This document shows, one piece after another, positions 20,607-31,639 of a DNA stretch of 64,000 bases. How positions within the stretch are numbered: the stretch's first letter is position 1; each line of letters starts with the position of its first letter. The position numbers and the translations under genes were made by a program. The notes under the pieces were generated by a model. It was not told where the DNA came from, searched no databases, and saw nothing but the letters and a program-made list of their open reading frames with translations. The stretch covers positions 4,304,175-4,368,174 of the forward strand of contig JACAAK010000004.1 in NCBI GenBank assembly GCA_025093985.1. The letters are read 5' to 3'. The DNA comes from Calvatia gigantea (lineage: Eukaryota > Basidiomycota > Agaricomycetes > Agaricales > Lycoperdaceae).

Positions 20607-23390
20607 ACATATTCTTCTTTAGGTAGCCTGCTTATGCTATATGTTATCTCCTACTTGTTAAGTATGTCCTCAATTTGGTCGATATTCTCGTGCTGGCTTT
20701 GATCCCTCGAAGGCCATCGGAGAAGTCCGCGTCACGTGTTGCGGGAAAAGTGCTGGGTGGTTAGCGTTCACTGGGTTGGTGGCGTCATATCCGACGGGAA
20801 TGCAGAATTGGCGCTGTTGGATGGAGGTGGGAGTTGTTGGAGCCCGAAGGAAGACCTTCCTCGGCATCTTCAGAACCTGATTCGGCAGGAGAGGCACTGG
20901 CGCCGCCACCCATGATGGAAGAAATAGGTGCGGTGACCTGTTGGAGGAGGACTTGCATAGGTTCCGTATTCATACCACGCGGGACTGGAGTTTTGTTACT
21001 ATCGTTGATCATTTCTGGATCGTTGTCAATTCTACTGTGTAAGGTAGCGGGACCCGAAAAATCCAGTTGATCAAGTTTGAAGACGTTTCCTCTCCTATCA
21101 GCAACTTGGAGCATGGGCGTCGCGCAGAAACTGGTATCAATGCTCATGTCACCGCTATCCAATCGCTCCTTTTGGTCCTCGGGCCTGTTGAGCTCTTCCT
21201 CCAAACAGAGTATAACTTCTTCAAAAGAGAGTTCGTCTTCGTGAGCCTTTTTGCCGTAGCGTATGAAGAAGTTCGAGATCGTGGACGAGGAGAGGGTACT
21301 AGAACTGAGAGAGTCGAGCACGGGCGTGAGCTGGACGTGGGAGAGGCCCAGGTGCCATTGGTATCATACTACTTCATGTATTGGCACCAAAATCGTTGCT
21401 GGAGCGTGTCGTAAGGCTGATATTTAGCACTATTCCGACACCCTCAGTACATGGAACTAATAAAACAATGCACTGACTCACCGGAATGTGATTGTACCAT
21501 TACGTTTTGCCTCCCAAGGCACCTCCTTGGCCGTCACCAATGGCAACTTATATTACTTCATAGGGTGGTCGCCATTCTCATCAGCAGCATACAACCCATT
21601 CGATCCAGGTTGGGGTGCGGAATCAATCAATTCCCTTACGTTGAAGATGGCACCGCGGATGTGGTCATTCGAGGAGAGCTTGTTCTGATCAAGGATCGCG
21701 AGTTGAACGTTGAACATCTCGTAGTGCCAAACGTGGAAAAGTAATTTCTCATCCCAAACGAGATTATGCAACTGACGTATGATGCGCGTCTGGGACACTT
21801 TCTTACCGAATGAGATGACGATGAAGGGGTCCATGTCCCACTCTGTGCGTGTCACTAAACAAAACAACTAAATAACTAATTCAGAAATCAGGAGGTAACG
21901 ATCGCACATACTGTTCCAAAGGCGTGGAAGGTCATCAGCCCCTTGAATCTCCAACATCACAATATCCAGAATATCATTTCCCCCTTCAGGCTTGTATTCC
22001 GGGGATTTGGAGGGTGCCGTCGGTCGTCAGGGTAGAAGTGGCAGAAGTGGGAGCGGATGTGGAGGAAGAACCACTCACAGCAAGCCCCGATAAGCTTCAA
22101 GGGAACTTCATATAGGGCATGAAATCAGTTTTTGGGGTCATTGCTACCGGTGTCTTGACCATGGTTTCTACAGTCAGTGTAGTGAGAGAGCCGACAACTG
22201 TGGCCTTGAGTTTTTGTTCGATTGCAGTTGGGGGAGGTGTAGGTGAGGTGTAGAGATGAGCAAGCGGGCTTGGAGGGGCGGAAGAGGATGGTTCTGAGGG
22301 TGCATCGACAAAGTTGCCTTCAAGACCACCATCAATTTGGAACCCTAGACCTCCTTGATAAGAGCGGATGGTGCCGACAACTCCAGTCTGAGGGGTGTTA
22401 ACTAGTGAAACTGAAGAGATGAGGGGAAATCACACATGGGGGGAGCAGAAACAACAGACGGCCTAGATCGTTTATTGGGCTCCTTAAACACACCAGTGAA
22501 AGAGAGGGGAGATGGCGCATTGGCCGGTGCGATGAAGTCAAGTTTAAGTCGAAATGCGCCAGTCGCTTGTATATTGGAACGGGTGGAGACGAGGGATACA
22601 GAGAATTGCCATATATAATGCATCTGTACACAAGGATGATGAAAGTGGAGGTCAATACACCATGTTACTAATGTGTTATTGGGATCATCAAAAGCGAACG
22701 GCCGAGCCACAAACCAGTCTTCCAACGGGAATGCCGCTTCTCCAAGGTGATCCTTAGTGGGCATGTCCTTGTCCCACACGACAAGTTCAATAGCGCCCAG
22801 CTTATCAGAAGTGGAAAGGTACAAAGGGAAATCGAATGTCGCATATTTCAGACTGTGCATCGGATTGGTGGAGTGCTTAACGACAGGAGTACTTTGACGG
22901 GAGTTGAGGCCTAGTACAGAGGCAACGATGAACCTGTGTGGGTGGTTATGTAAGTGATCGTGTGCTGCCAAAGAGGACGTATGGGCCACAGAAACCATTC
23001 TGTTAATAAGGTCAGTGCAACCAGCGACGTAAACATGGAGAATAATGACCGGCAGTTCACCCTGAGCGGGACTGAAACCCCCACGGAAGCCTCGTGTAGC
23101 CTTGAGAGGAAGTCTTGCGGCAATCTTGAGTGCTCGTTTGAATTTTGTGAATGTGACGTTGGCGGTAGTGGTTGGGGGTCAAGTGAGGAGGGTATATTGG
23201 GTGAGGCAATATCGTTGCCGTCATTATTAATGTTCTGGCTAGTACCGGTACTGTCAACATTAGTGCGAATACAATGTTGAACCATAGAAGGGAACTCAAG
23301 TCCCAAATCAGCAGGTCTCTCCTGGATTTCACACATGGTGTCGGACTGCAGGGAGAGTCTCAATGTATTCTCCAAGAATCCACAAGACAC

Positions 23391-23820
23391 CGCGGAACGC
23401 TTTGCCAGATCTCGGGGAGCGTGAGTATGAGTTTTTGGCGGATGGAGGGATGGAGGCCAGGCGGGGAATTTCTCTACGACTTCACTGTTATTTAGGGATC
23501 AGCGTATAGCTAGCAGCCATTGGCTACACGATTCTTACACAAATTCACTATGACACTAAAGAAACTTGTGACTCCACGCATTGCTTGCGTCTTTCGTATC
23601 TACCAGGGATTACCGGAGTTAAACGCTTCAAAAGGTCCTCAAGAAATTGGAAGCCGCAAATCGTCGAACGAAAATGCTCGGCGATTTCTTCGCCTTACGC
23701 CAACGTGAAGGTAGGTAGAACCCTATATTTTGTTTAAGCACATGTAATGTGCCGTACTACGTTCCGAAGCATAGTAAGCACTGTACCTAGGTGTGCAAAC
23801 CGACAGTTTGGCGTCGCACT
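23391..23820. other. No gene recognised
   Basis: Between the start of the PSD2 relic and the next minus-strand relic. The plus ORF 23520-23708 (MATRFLHKFTMTLKK) shows no recognisable domain. It may include the PSD2 promoter and 5' UTR. Confidence 0.35.
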
Positions 23821-24371
23821 TCATTTTACAACTGCACCTGCTCTTGGCACCGGTTGAAGACTGGAGCATTTCGGTTGTTCAAGATTTGAAAACCAGTTCC
23901 AAATGTAACTGGCTTCGGCGGATCCTTGAATTGAGAGATTTGCACAGTTGCGAAAAGGGAGCAAGGGCTGTAACTGGCCGAAGTTAGAATTCCACGGACA
24001 GTTTGGGAGGCCAGACAGCTTCACCTTTGCTCTTGGCCGTCTTGTGACATTGACAACTTGTCGCATCTCTTTGATAGGTAACTGTGAGGGATTCTTCGGG
24101 AGTATATGTCAATGGCAGGTCCTCAACAACCATGGTTTGCACGGTGATAGCATCCCCCGCAGAGGCGGATGCCTTGAAGTTGCCTTGGCCTTGGAACAAG
24201 TTGGGGAACATCGGTGAGGAGAGGGTTGGACACTTCAAACTTGGTCGAAGCAACGAAGTTCAACTGGCCTGAGTAATTGAAGCGACTGTCACTTATAATG
24301 CTCGTCAGAAAATACCGTATGGAGTGCCCAGGATTCGAACGTTCCTGTGTTTGAATGGTCACATCAGTCAC
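23821..24371 (-). pseudogene. Unrecognised protein relic in two frames
   Basis: Two overlapping minus frames join into one sensible protein: FNYSGQLNFVASTKFEVSN (to about 24235), then GQGNFKASASAGDAITVQT, VVEDLPLTYTPEESLTV and YQRDATSCQCH. The alternating pattern suggests beta strands. A frameshift near 24235 and a stop near 23984 break it. No family recognised. A 60-bp part (24113-24175) recurs at 24866-24925. Confidence 0.4.
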
Positions 24372-24451
24372 AGCTCACTCATGATTTCCTTTCAAAGTGA
24401 GAGCAGATCGCCAACAGTGAAATGTAAGGGTTCGTAGTTTGCACTCCCGCT

Positions 24452-24765
24452 GAAAAAAGGTCAAATCAGGAAGGACTGATATCATCCGCACCCTCAATTT
24501 CAGTCTCAATTGAGAGGCTTCCCATCCAAGGGCCTCCAGACCTAGCGTACACTAAGGCCAAACAATACGAAGTAGCTCCATAATACGCTACCGGGGGTTG
24601 ACCCATACGATAGCTTCCTCATGGTGTACTCCATAAAGATTAGCTAAACTGGGAGCATGCAACCCCATCGTAATCCGTGATTCTGCCTATAATTCCCCGT
24701 CGAACTGGAATAAAGTCGGCGTTGGCCGCTTGAGGATCCCTCATTAACCTAGCATTATTAGGCTT
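24452..24765 (-). pseudogene. Relic of a Penelope-like reverse transcriptase
   Basis: The region matches the intact telomeric RT gene at about 61966-62305 with many small deletions and substitutions, for example CATGGTGTACTCCATAAAG and TAATCCGTGATTCTGCCTAT in both. It covers RT residues of about 387-500, including the position of the YIDD catalytic box, which is itself damaged by a deletion. It lies about 39 kb inside the present chromosome end. Confidence 0.85.
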
Positions 24766-24835
24766 TGCAAGAGCTAGCTGCTCTGGAGCCTATGGGTATG
24801 TGCCCTTTGCTGTAAAGAAGCTTACAAGGGTACTA

Positions 24836-24870
24836 CCATTGGAATCGCCTTGTCAAGGGGATTCCAATGG
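24836..24870. repeat. Imperfect palindrome around GGAATC
   Basis: CCATTGGAATCGCCTTG, one base, then a near-perfect reverse complement (one mismatch). Same family as the palindrome at 25027-25063. Confidence 0.7.
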
Positions 24871-25026
24871 CAGGTCTCAACAACCAGCTTGACGGTGATA
24901 GCTCCCCGGAGGCGGATGCCTTCCATGAATTATCTAAGAAGGAGCGGCTCCAGGAGGAGGCTCTCGGCAATTGCCGTGGAGCCCATAGGCATGCGCCCTT
25001 TCCTGTGAATAACATACAACCTTACT

Positions 25027-25063
25027 ACCGTTGGAATCCCCTCGACGAGGGGATTCCAACGGT
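25027..25063. repeat. 37-bp palindrome
   Basis: ACCGTTGGAATCCCCTCG, a central A, then the exact reverse complement. Relatives of this motif recur singly at 29362, 43576, 43745, 57620, 58835 and 59335. Confidence 0.8.
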
Positions 25064-25746
25064 ACCAAAATCATGTCAAGGGGATAAGTATTTGACTTTC
25101 TATGGAATAAACAATATTTTCTTTCAATTATCTAAGAGGGAGCGGCTCCAGGAGGCAGCTCTCGGCAGTTGCTGGGGGAGCCTCTGGAGCCAGTGCCTCC
25201 AATGTGTGTGCGCCCACCTCAAAGCTCTGGAGCCTCCGGAAATTGCCGGTATGTGCTCTGGAGCCTGTCCCCGAGCCTCATGCCGTTCCAAATTGGGACA
25301 CAGGCTCCAGATCTGGGATCCTGCCAGAGCCTGAGCTCGTCTGCTCAGCATTCTCCAGAGCCTCCCTTGAGACAACCCCTGGTCTATGCATATGTAACCC
25401 AACGTTTGGCCTAGTAAATGTGACCAAATAACGTTCATCCATTGATTGTAAGTTGAATGTACTAGGCGACAACTGTGTAAACTAATCACCCCTGCCTGAC
25501 GGCAACTACTCTCTACTCTCAGCTCAGCTCGCACACCAAAAATGCAGGCCCAGATTCTGGCTTGGAAGCCATGGCACAATTACATTCTCGTCGTAAAACT
25601 AAGAAGGTGACGTTGCCGACGCGCTCAAGGCCCCAACGCACTCTCGTCCCCAAGGGGGCCTGCCTATACTACTCAGGCATTAATTGGCGGTATGTCACCA
25701 AACACATGGAATCTACAGAAGGGGAAATTGATCCTCCAAGCAACAG
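25064..25746. other. Dispersed-repeat patchwork without genes
   Basis: A block of about 60 bp at 25128-25185 repeats 24930-24985 (GGAGCGGCTCCAGGAGG). The phrase CTCTGGAGCC recurs at 24781, 25182, 25224 and 25254, and a related piece with GGAAATTGCCGG is at 25236 and 29588. No protein resemblance seen. Confidence 0.5.
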
Positions 25747-25890
25747 AATGTGACTACGAAAATCCACCCAACACTCGTCCCTAGCGAACAGACGCCCACG
25801 AGCTCAGCTGCTCTACGTCTCTCCCTCACCACCTGGAGGTCTCCCGGCTATCTCCTCACCACCTTGCGGCACCACACACAAGCTGTTGTG
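25747..25890 (+). pseudogene. Relic of the GH16 (KRE6/SKN1-like) gene 5' end
   Basis: Sequence from TACGAAAATCCACCCAACAC aligns with the start of the GH16 genes at 39895 and 54164, through CTCGTCCC.AGCGAA and CACCACCTGGAG, with many substitutions and indels. It is only the first 50 codons or so and is clearly older than the 14-kb duplication. Confidence 0.75.
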
Positions 25891-26224
25891 CCCGCGTTAA
25901 GCTTGACAGAAATTATGCAAGAAGGAGTTGCAGGTCGAGCGGCTTGTGTGTGATAGGTGGCATCTTGTAGGTTGGGGGGGAATAGAGAGTGGCGAGGGGA
26001 CGACAACATGTTGAACACAACATAGACGAGGTCCGTGATCGTATTTCTTCTCTGACTCCTGGCTAACGCAACCACAGACCTCCAAGATTTTTATTCCGCC
26101 CTCTCTCACTCAGCAACAGACAATATCATGACAAAAGTCTCTTGTAGCTACTCTACAACACCGCACATCCCTCCCCGAGCACAAGCTCTCAGAATACCAT
26201 GCCCGAACAGATGAGTGTTCTACC
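25891..26224. other. No gene recognised
   Basis: About 330 bp of unique-looking sequence between the GH16 relic and the FHA relic; short ORFs on minus (25848-26075, 25897-26109) show no recognisable motif. Confidence 0.35.
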
Positions 26225-27560
26225 CCAGACAACTTGGGGGACCTAATGGTGTCCCTTCGCAGCTCGATGTTGGTTGTGGTGGATCCCGGAAGCGATGGCC
26301 GGGATCAGTGGGGTATGCGCCCCTGGGAAATCTAGGCTCGCATTCGAACACATCCTCAACTGCCTCCAAGGTGAACCCCAAAAGAGTCCAAGACTGACTC
26401 AGAACTCAAATCCCTCTCTGGATCCATGAACGACATTCACCAAGTCCTTGCTGGTAATATTGTACGCAAATTTTTTTTTTTTTTTACTGAATTTTATGTT
26501 ATGTTAGTTTTGACTGATCAACCACCTTCTAGCCCGCGAATATCCTTATTAATTGCCTCCCGTACGACCCCTACGACAGCGACCATGACAACAACAATGA
26601 TATCCAACATGTCCAGATGCTCGATGAAGTTGATGGTGTGGATGAGGACGGTGCGAGGAGCATCTCAACGATCTTCCTCATGAACTTGAGCCGGTTGATG
26701 AGGAGTCTACTGAACATGCGGGAACCTGAAGAGCATGAAGAATGCAGGTGTGAAATCAATTATGCAGAGGAGGACGGCGCCGATGATGATAACCATGCAG
26801 ATTCTATAGACCCTGAACGTGAACGCGAAGGCTAGTCGAATTGACAACGCGATCGGGATCGGGAGCGCGAGCAGTAGCTCGAGTGAGAGGCTGCACTGCG
26901 GAAATGGGAGGACCTAGATGTTCAATGTTAGTCGGCCGCGCACACCGGAGCTTTCCTTTGGTCTCCTAGATGAATCATCGACAAAATTGAATGTTAGTAT
27001 CACTACTACCGCCGCCACCAACTCTCCACGCACGAGGTCTGGTACCCTTCTCGGACCTGGTCCTAGCCGATCACCATCTTCGCCTGTTGCTCGACTAGGC
27101 GTCACGGCAAGTATGAAAGGGGGTGTGATGGGTGGTGGTGAGGTGATGGAACAAGTGTTGCAGCTTAGTGTTCAGATTTCGGTGGTGGTCAAGTTGACTA
27201 TGGAGGCACAATATTCTGCTGCTCAGGATACAATTCGGACGCTGGAGGGTAAAGTGTCAGAACTTGAGAAGACGGTGAAGGACTCGAAGTCAAAGGTGAC
27301 TACGACCGTCGTGGACACTGCTGTCTACCCCGCGCCTCCTACTATCGTCTCTCCGAAAATAATGACAAGGGTGGAGAAGAAGATAAGAAATCGTTGATGG
27401 AAGAGTGGAAGAAGGCGCCGAAGGGCAGTGGAGTGATGTGAGGGGGGAATGGCATGAGGAACGCAAGAGGGTGAAGCGCGCGAGGGAGGAATGGGAAGCC
27501 AAAATGAAATCGGTTGATACTGGTCTCCTACCCGCTTGCTGCGAATTCTGCCATCCTTCT
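26225..27560 (+). pseudogene. Diverged older copy of the FHA-domain protein gene
   Basis: From about 26230 it parallels 38245-39600: GGACCTAATGG, CTCTGGATCCATGA, CACCAAGTCCTTG, a poly-T run and GTTTTGACTGATCAAC, then the acidic part and the TNSPRTRSGTLLG block (27018-27056). Unlike the duplicated copies it continues into a long heptad-rich stretch (VSELEKTVKDSKSKV; EERKRVKRAREEWEAKMKS), so it keeps C-terminal coiled coil the others lack. The FHA domain itself is missing at the left. Frame changes near 26650, 26835 and 27397. Confidence 0.7.
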
Positions 27561-27779
27561 CGCGACGTGAACACGATGATTTCCGTGCCCCCTATTCTCG
27601 AAGCATCCCCAGCTCCTCCCTCTCACACTCTTCCAAACCACCCACTCCCCTCCCACTCGCTTGGTCTTTTTACTAAAAATTTTGCGAAGGAAAAAAAATC
27701 GCGGGATCAGGTGAATGGCAACGTCGCGTAAGTCTCCTATTTTACCTCCTCAAGAAATTCTCCGCTGACTTGAACACTT

Positions 27780-28010
27780 GTCAGATGCTCCGTTTGCGAG
27801 CGGCCTTTGAACACAGCTATGGGGACAGCACACAAAGCGTGCACCGATCCTCACGCTTGGTGCTCGTTCACCAACGGTACGACGAAAACAAAGGTCAAGA
27901 GGGAAGGGAATGGAGGGAAGTTGATATGTCCCAGGTGCAAGACTGGGTTTTTCGGTACAACAGATATTATTGTACGCGATGTTTCTCCTCCTCCAGTTCA
28001 CCTATTCACG
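27780..28010 (+). pseudogene. Cys/His-rich fragment
   Basis: One frame reads CSVCERPLNTAMGTAHKACT, DPHAWCSF and LICPRCKTGFFG, with Cys/His spacing suggesting a small zinc-binding fold. There is no clear start or stop, and it lies between the FHA relic and the gene at 28140. Family not recognised. Confidence 0.35.
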
Positions 28011-28139
28011 ACGCGTCGCTAGCTTCAGCCGAACTTGTCCTCTCCGGGGTCCATCCAACACAAAAGCACAACAGTCAGGCCCAGCTCGTGTAGTTCATAG
28101 CAACGAGCTTTTAACCAAACTCCTGACTACCTCTGTTGT

Positions 28140-29317
28140 GCACCCCTCCACGCTGGTACAACGCCAATCTCCTCACATCGATACCACGCCTCCTGTATCA
28201 TCACCACTTCGATACCTCACGAACACGCCAATCCCCACTCGTCCGACTTCGATCGCAGAAACCATTGACTGACAGCTGGATGTAACTCCACCTTCCTCAC
28301 CCCGCACATCCCCTCCAAATACCCTATATCACCATCCCACTCTTGATACTATCCAACTGCTGCTTCTCATTCAGCATGGATTGGTTATCAACTCCAACTT
28401 TAACGTCCTCATCTGCCTCGAGCGCCGAGGCATCATTGATCCTTCGGAGCTTCGCCGCCATTTCACTACCCACCACAAGGAACTCCGGCCCTCGCCCGAC
28501 CTTCAGGAGCAATTCAACAATGAAATCTCCGATACTATCCCAATCTCACCTATACTCCACCACACCCAAACGATTGTGTCAACCCCATTTACAGTCTCGC
28601 ACCACCAGTCTCCAATTATTGGCACTGTTCGACGCATAACCACTGTTATTCCTCCAGAAATACTTTTGGGAAACACCGGTGTACCTCGACCTCGCCATCC
28701 TGGACATTAACCCGTGCCCAACGCTTCGTTAACAACACGTCCAGTCCTTGGTTTCCAGTTCGCGATCCTGCTCCGCTTCCCAAATCTCGAGACGCATGGA
28801 CCCTCTACAAAGCTCAACGTCGAGAACAGGTGCCGACAAATACAACGACCGCCATTTCTGATGACTACCGGGTTCTTCACCAATTTCTCCACAAGCATCG
28901 CTGGTTTGAGCAAATCTGTGATAGCAACATGAAGATCTTATCCCACTTGTATCGTACTCCGCTCGTGATGAAACCTATGGTAATCTTCATAAGCACATAC
29001 ATGCTTTCCTTGCAAACTCCCAATCTTCCCTTGATGGTTACTACATACGCCGACTTGTGAGCACTAAACCAGCTGAAGAACACACTGAAACCAATGTTCG
29101 TCGCCACCGAGATGTAAGCCCTGATACCCATGACAATTACGCACGTATTATCACAAGTCTTGTTGCCTTCGTCCACTGTCTTATGTCACATGAAGACAAT
29201 CCTTATCATTTTTCCATTCTATCTGAAATCGATTCTGCCTGTCGGACCTTAGTTGGCCATCTCTCTCCACCTAGCCTTAGGGGTGACAACATCAGAGCTC
29301 TAATATCCAATCAATAA
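28140..29317 (+). pseudogene. Unrecognised protein with degraded C2H2-like motif
   Basis: First part: SSPLRYLTNTPIPTRP and LIQHGLVINSNFNVLICLE, then ELRRHFTTHH. This resembles a C2H2-type finger that has lost its second Cys. After frame changes near 28690 the coding sense resumes: YGNLHKHIHAFLANSQSS, RRLVSTKPAEEHTETN and NYARIITSLVAFVHC, ending at TAA 29315-29317. The layout recalls fungal proteins with a Cys/His motif ahead of subtelomeric helicase-type genes, but no helicase is present. The left border of the 14-kb duplication cuts it at 28904. Confidence 0.45.
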
Positions 29318-30089
29318 TCAACAACACTCCCCTACACTCTATAGGTACGATTCATATACCACCAGAATCTACTCGTCGAGGCGATTCCAGCCGTAAAAAA
29401 ATCTCGCTGAACGGACAAGATCCGGATTTTCTACGGCCTATTCTCTTGTCACCACCAAAAAGCCGTGCCATTGCTAAATACGCTCTGTATTTACATACTC
29501 TTCAATAAAATATATGATTTATATACTGCTGACTCCTGGTTTTCTATGACCCATTCTTTCGTCGTCCCCCAGGAGCCATTGCCATTCCGGAAATTGCCGG
29601 GATCTAATGGCACCTCCCAAAACGGTGAACCACTGCCGCTGGCACCCCAGTGGCACGCCCCCTTGCCATTTCTCCCACCATTCCCCTCCCGATCTGGCCA
29701 GTGATCGAGGCCGATCATGTTTCCCAATCCAGCCAGTGATCGAATGGCTGGCTGGTGAGTCTCTCCCCCTGGCCACAACCATTGCCTGCCGTTTGCCTAT
29801 CCCCTCCCATCCCCTTCTGTCCCCCTTCCCTCCATGTACGGCAGGAGCACTGCCGCAGGCTATGGCAGCATATACTCACCCGTAGGTTGAGAGAAAATGA
29901 CCTTCGGTGAGTGTCAATTCTCGTATGGGTTCTAATTGAGTAATAGAACCCACCAACGTCGTGATCACGGGCATCGTGCACGAACGCAGTGGCCTTTTTT
30001 CTTCAACCACAACGACGACAGGGAGGCGGGATGTTTTTTTACCTACCCGTGAGTAACATGCAAGTCCGTGAAAATTTTTACTGATGTAT
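29318..30089. other. Non-coding stretch with dispersed repeats
   Basis: Holds one copy of the GAATCTACTCGTCGAGGCGA motif (29362-29430) and a piece shared with 25230-25260 (GAAATTGCCGGGATC). ORFs here (for example 29491-29778 minus and 29607-29885 plus) overlap on both strands and have no recognisable domain. Confidence 0.4.
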
Positions 30090-30590
30090 TTTGCAGGTCC
30101 AAGCGTGCACGTTCTGGTGCATCGTCCGAGGGGCCCGAATGACCACCGTACGTAGTAGGACTGCCACCGCCAAGTTTTTGGCACTGCTAAAATCTTATTT
30201 AGGACGAAAAAGTCAAGGGAACCCAGGGAGGATACAATCAGGTACGTCAATACACAATGTTATGGCTATGTACTCATTGGTTTGCATGCAGATGCCCAGT
30301 TTGCTCACACCCTGTCCTTGGACAACTCAAAATCCTTGACGAATGTGCGATCGGCACTGTGGACTGCACGCTTCGAGGGGGAGAACAGGTTCGGGTGGAG
30401 AGGGACGCTGTGACGGGCAGTTTGCTGATGTCCGAACTGCTCGTTCAGATGTTTTATGGGTTCGGAACTTGTGGTGCGTCGCATTATCTTATTGCAAATT
30501 TTACTTACTCACTTGTATCCAGAATCATTGCCTCCAATGTACCCTTCCAGGGATAATGACGACACTCCTGTGTCGCAGACGTACTGGTAA
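30090..30590 (+). pseudogene. Double-CxxC protein, copy A (frameshifted)
   Basis: After an intron (about 30241-30290, GTACGT...TGCAG) the frame reads CPVCSHPVLGQLKILDECA and GGEQVRVERDAVTGSL. In this copy TTTGCTGATG replaces TTTGCGATG, a net 1-bp insertion near 30425 that shifts the frame before the second CxxC. Copy B reads on into RCPNCSFRCF. Two CxxC pairs about 40 residues apart suggest a zinc ribbon; function unknown. Confidence 0.5.
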
Positions 30591-30725
30591 GTTCGCTCAC
30601 CCCCAGATTACGCGTATAATCACTCACTATGCATCCGAGGACAGTTTAACCTCTCTAAATGTAGATTTTGTTGGTCCCCGTTTTAATGCAATTGTTATAG
30701 TTGTGTTATCAAGTCAGAGTAGGAG

Positions 30726-31145
30726 TTGCAGGTCGCGAGGCCATTCGCCCTCGCGTTATGTGCAGCACCCATGATCATCCACCAGTCTTCAGGGAGTTCT
30801 ATGGCCCGTCCTGCGGCTTCTCGCACTCCTTCTCACCGCCATTCTCCTGATCTTCCTTCAATCCGTAGCGCCAGTCGTGGCCGCTCTCGTAGCCCTAGTC
30901 ATCACCGATACTGCGACGGGTATTCTAATTCTTTTGGTCATCATTCAACGAGTTTCACTTCGACTCCTCTTCATCACCAAATTCCAGAGTTGAGCCCAAG
31001 CACCCTTCCGCTCTCACCACAGTCACCAGCGTACAGTCCGAGGGGCTCACAAGAAGAGGGTATATGTATCGAGTATGTCCACGGCATGCGTCGCTTCGTC
31101 TTCTCCCGTACACTTTTTTCCTTGATGCCAACAGGTACAAGGTGA
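30726..31145 (+). CDS. Ser/Arg/His-rich ORF of unknown function, copy A
   Basis: 139 codons, rich in Ser, Arg, Pro and His (RSASRGRSRSPSHHRY), ending at a codon followed by a good splice donor (GTGAGTCTTCG at 31141), so the ORF may be an exon of a larger gene. An ATG at 30771 is an alternative start. Low complexity prevents identification. Confidence 0.35.
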   Translation: MQVARPFALALCAAPMIIHQSSGSSMARPAASRTPSHRHSPDLPSIRSASRGRSRSPSHHRYCDGYSNSFGHHSTSFTSTPLHHQIPELSPSTLPLSPQSPAYSPRGSQEEGICIEYVHGMRRFVFSRTLFSLMPTGTR

Positions 31146-31639
31146 GTCTTCGTGATTTTTAAAGACACTTTTCGTTGAGTATCGTAGTTCTAAACACAAT
31201 CATTCTCCTACGTACGCCCACGTTAGTGGGCACCTCGACCATTAAATGTCTCAACAATCCTTTTCGTCGTGGGGGTCGTTGGTCCAGCAAACCATGGGAA
31301 CGGAAGCTGTTGACCGGCCCCCGATACCTAAGTGATCTCTATCTTATTTCGACCTTCTCCGACTAGCGCTCTCTCGTGATGACGCGTAGCTCAGTCCTCT
31401 ACTTCCTACGGTGACGACGTTCTCAACAAAATACGCCGTTCGGTGACCACAACAACTAGCCACGGCCAGTCCAGCGCAAATGGAACAATCAAGCGTTCGG
31501 CATTTGAAGGCAGAAACACGATTGCTTACGATCCGTGGGACCTCTTACCAGATGCAAGTGATGAGGCCATGATGAGTGGAAAGATGCCCACATTGACGCC
31601 CTTATGAAGACGCAACAAAGAGAAGGGGAAGCATCAACA

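Larger units (their letters stand above)
20302..20772. mobile_element. 471-bp TIR element with 9-bp target duplication (Mutator-like)
   Basis: Ends are inverted repeats of about 72 bp with 5 mismatches (start AGTGAACGCTAACCACCC). Both flanks carry GGGTTGGTG (20293-20301 and 20773-20781). Removing the element and one flank copy joins PSD2 coding in frame: GYDATNP on one side, PPPKKYPRFQRKGKS on the other. Long TIRs with 9-bp duplications are typical of Mutator-like elements. It is too short for a transposase, so it is non-autonomous. It contains a Cys-rich ORF and a 24-bp palindrome. Confidence 0.8.
19141..23390 (-). pseudogene. PSD2: Phosphatidylserine decarboxylase 2-like gene, broken and 3'-truncated
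   Basis: The family makes phosphatidylethanolamine from phosphatidylserine in the endomembrane system. Right to left: first C2 domain (22998-22400: ATFDFPLYL, AIELVVWDKDMPTKDHLGE); second C2 domain (21867-21490: MDPFIVISFGKK, VWDEKLLFHV, LVTAKEVPWEAKRNG); EF-hand-like region (21390-21200: QYMKYYDTNG, ISNFFIRYGKK); linker to 20782; then 20280-19930 (QDWNRVDRIVVGNF, QAQRKWYVKVI); [21 protein letters not shown] near 19800; FIEFYKLKVDETLDPL near 19590; EATRLWTKGHEFSVGR and GSALGILRLAPQDYH near 19340-19220. The sequence ends before the autocatalytic GST region, so no active enzyme can be made. A 471-bp TIR element interrupts the linker. Several frame changes and stops are present. Confidence 0.85.
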
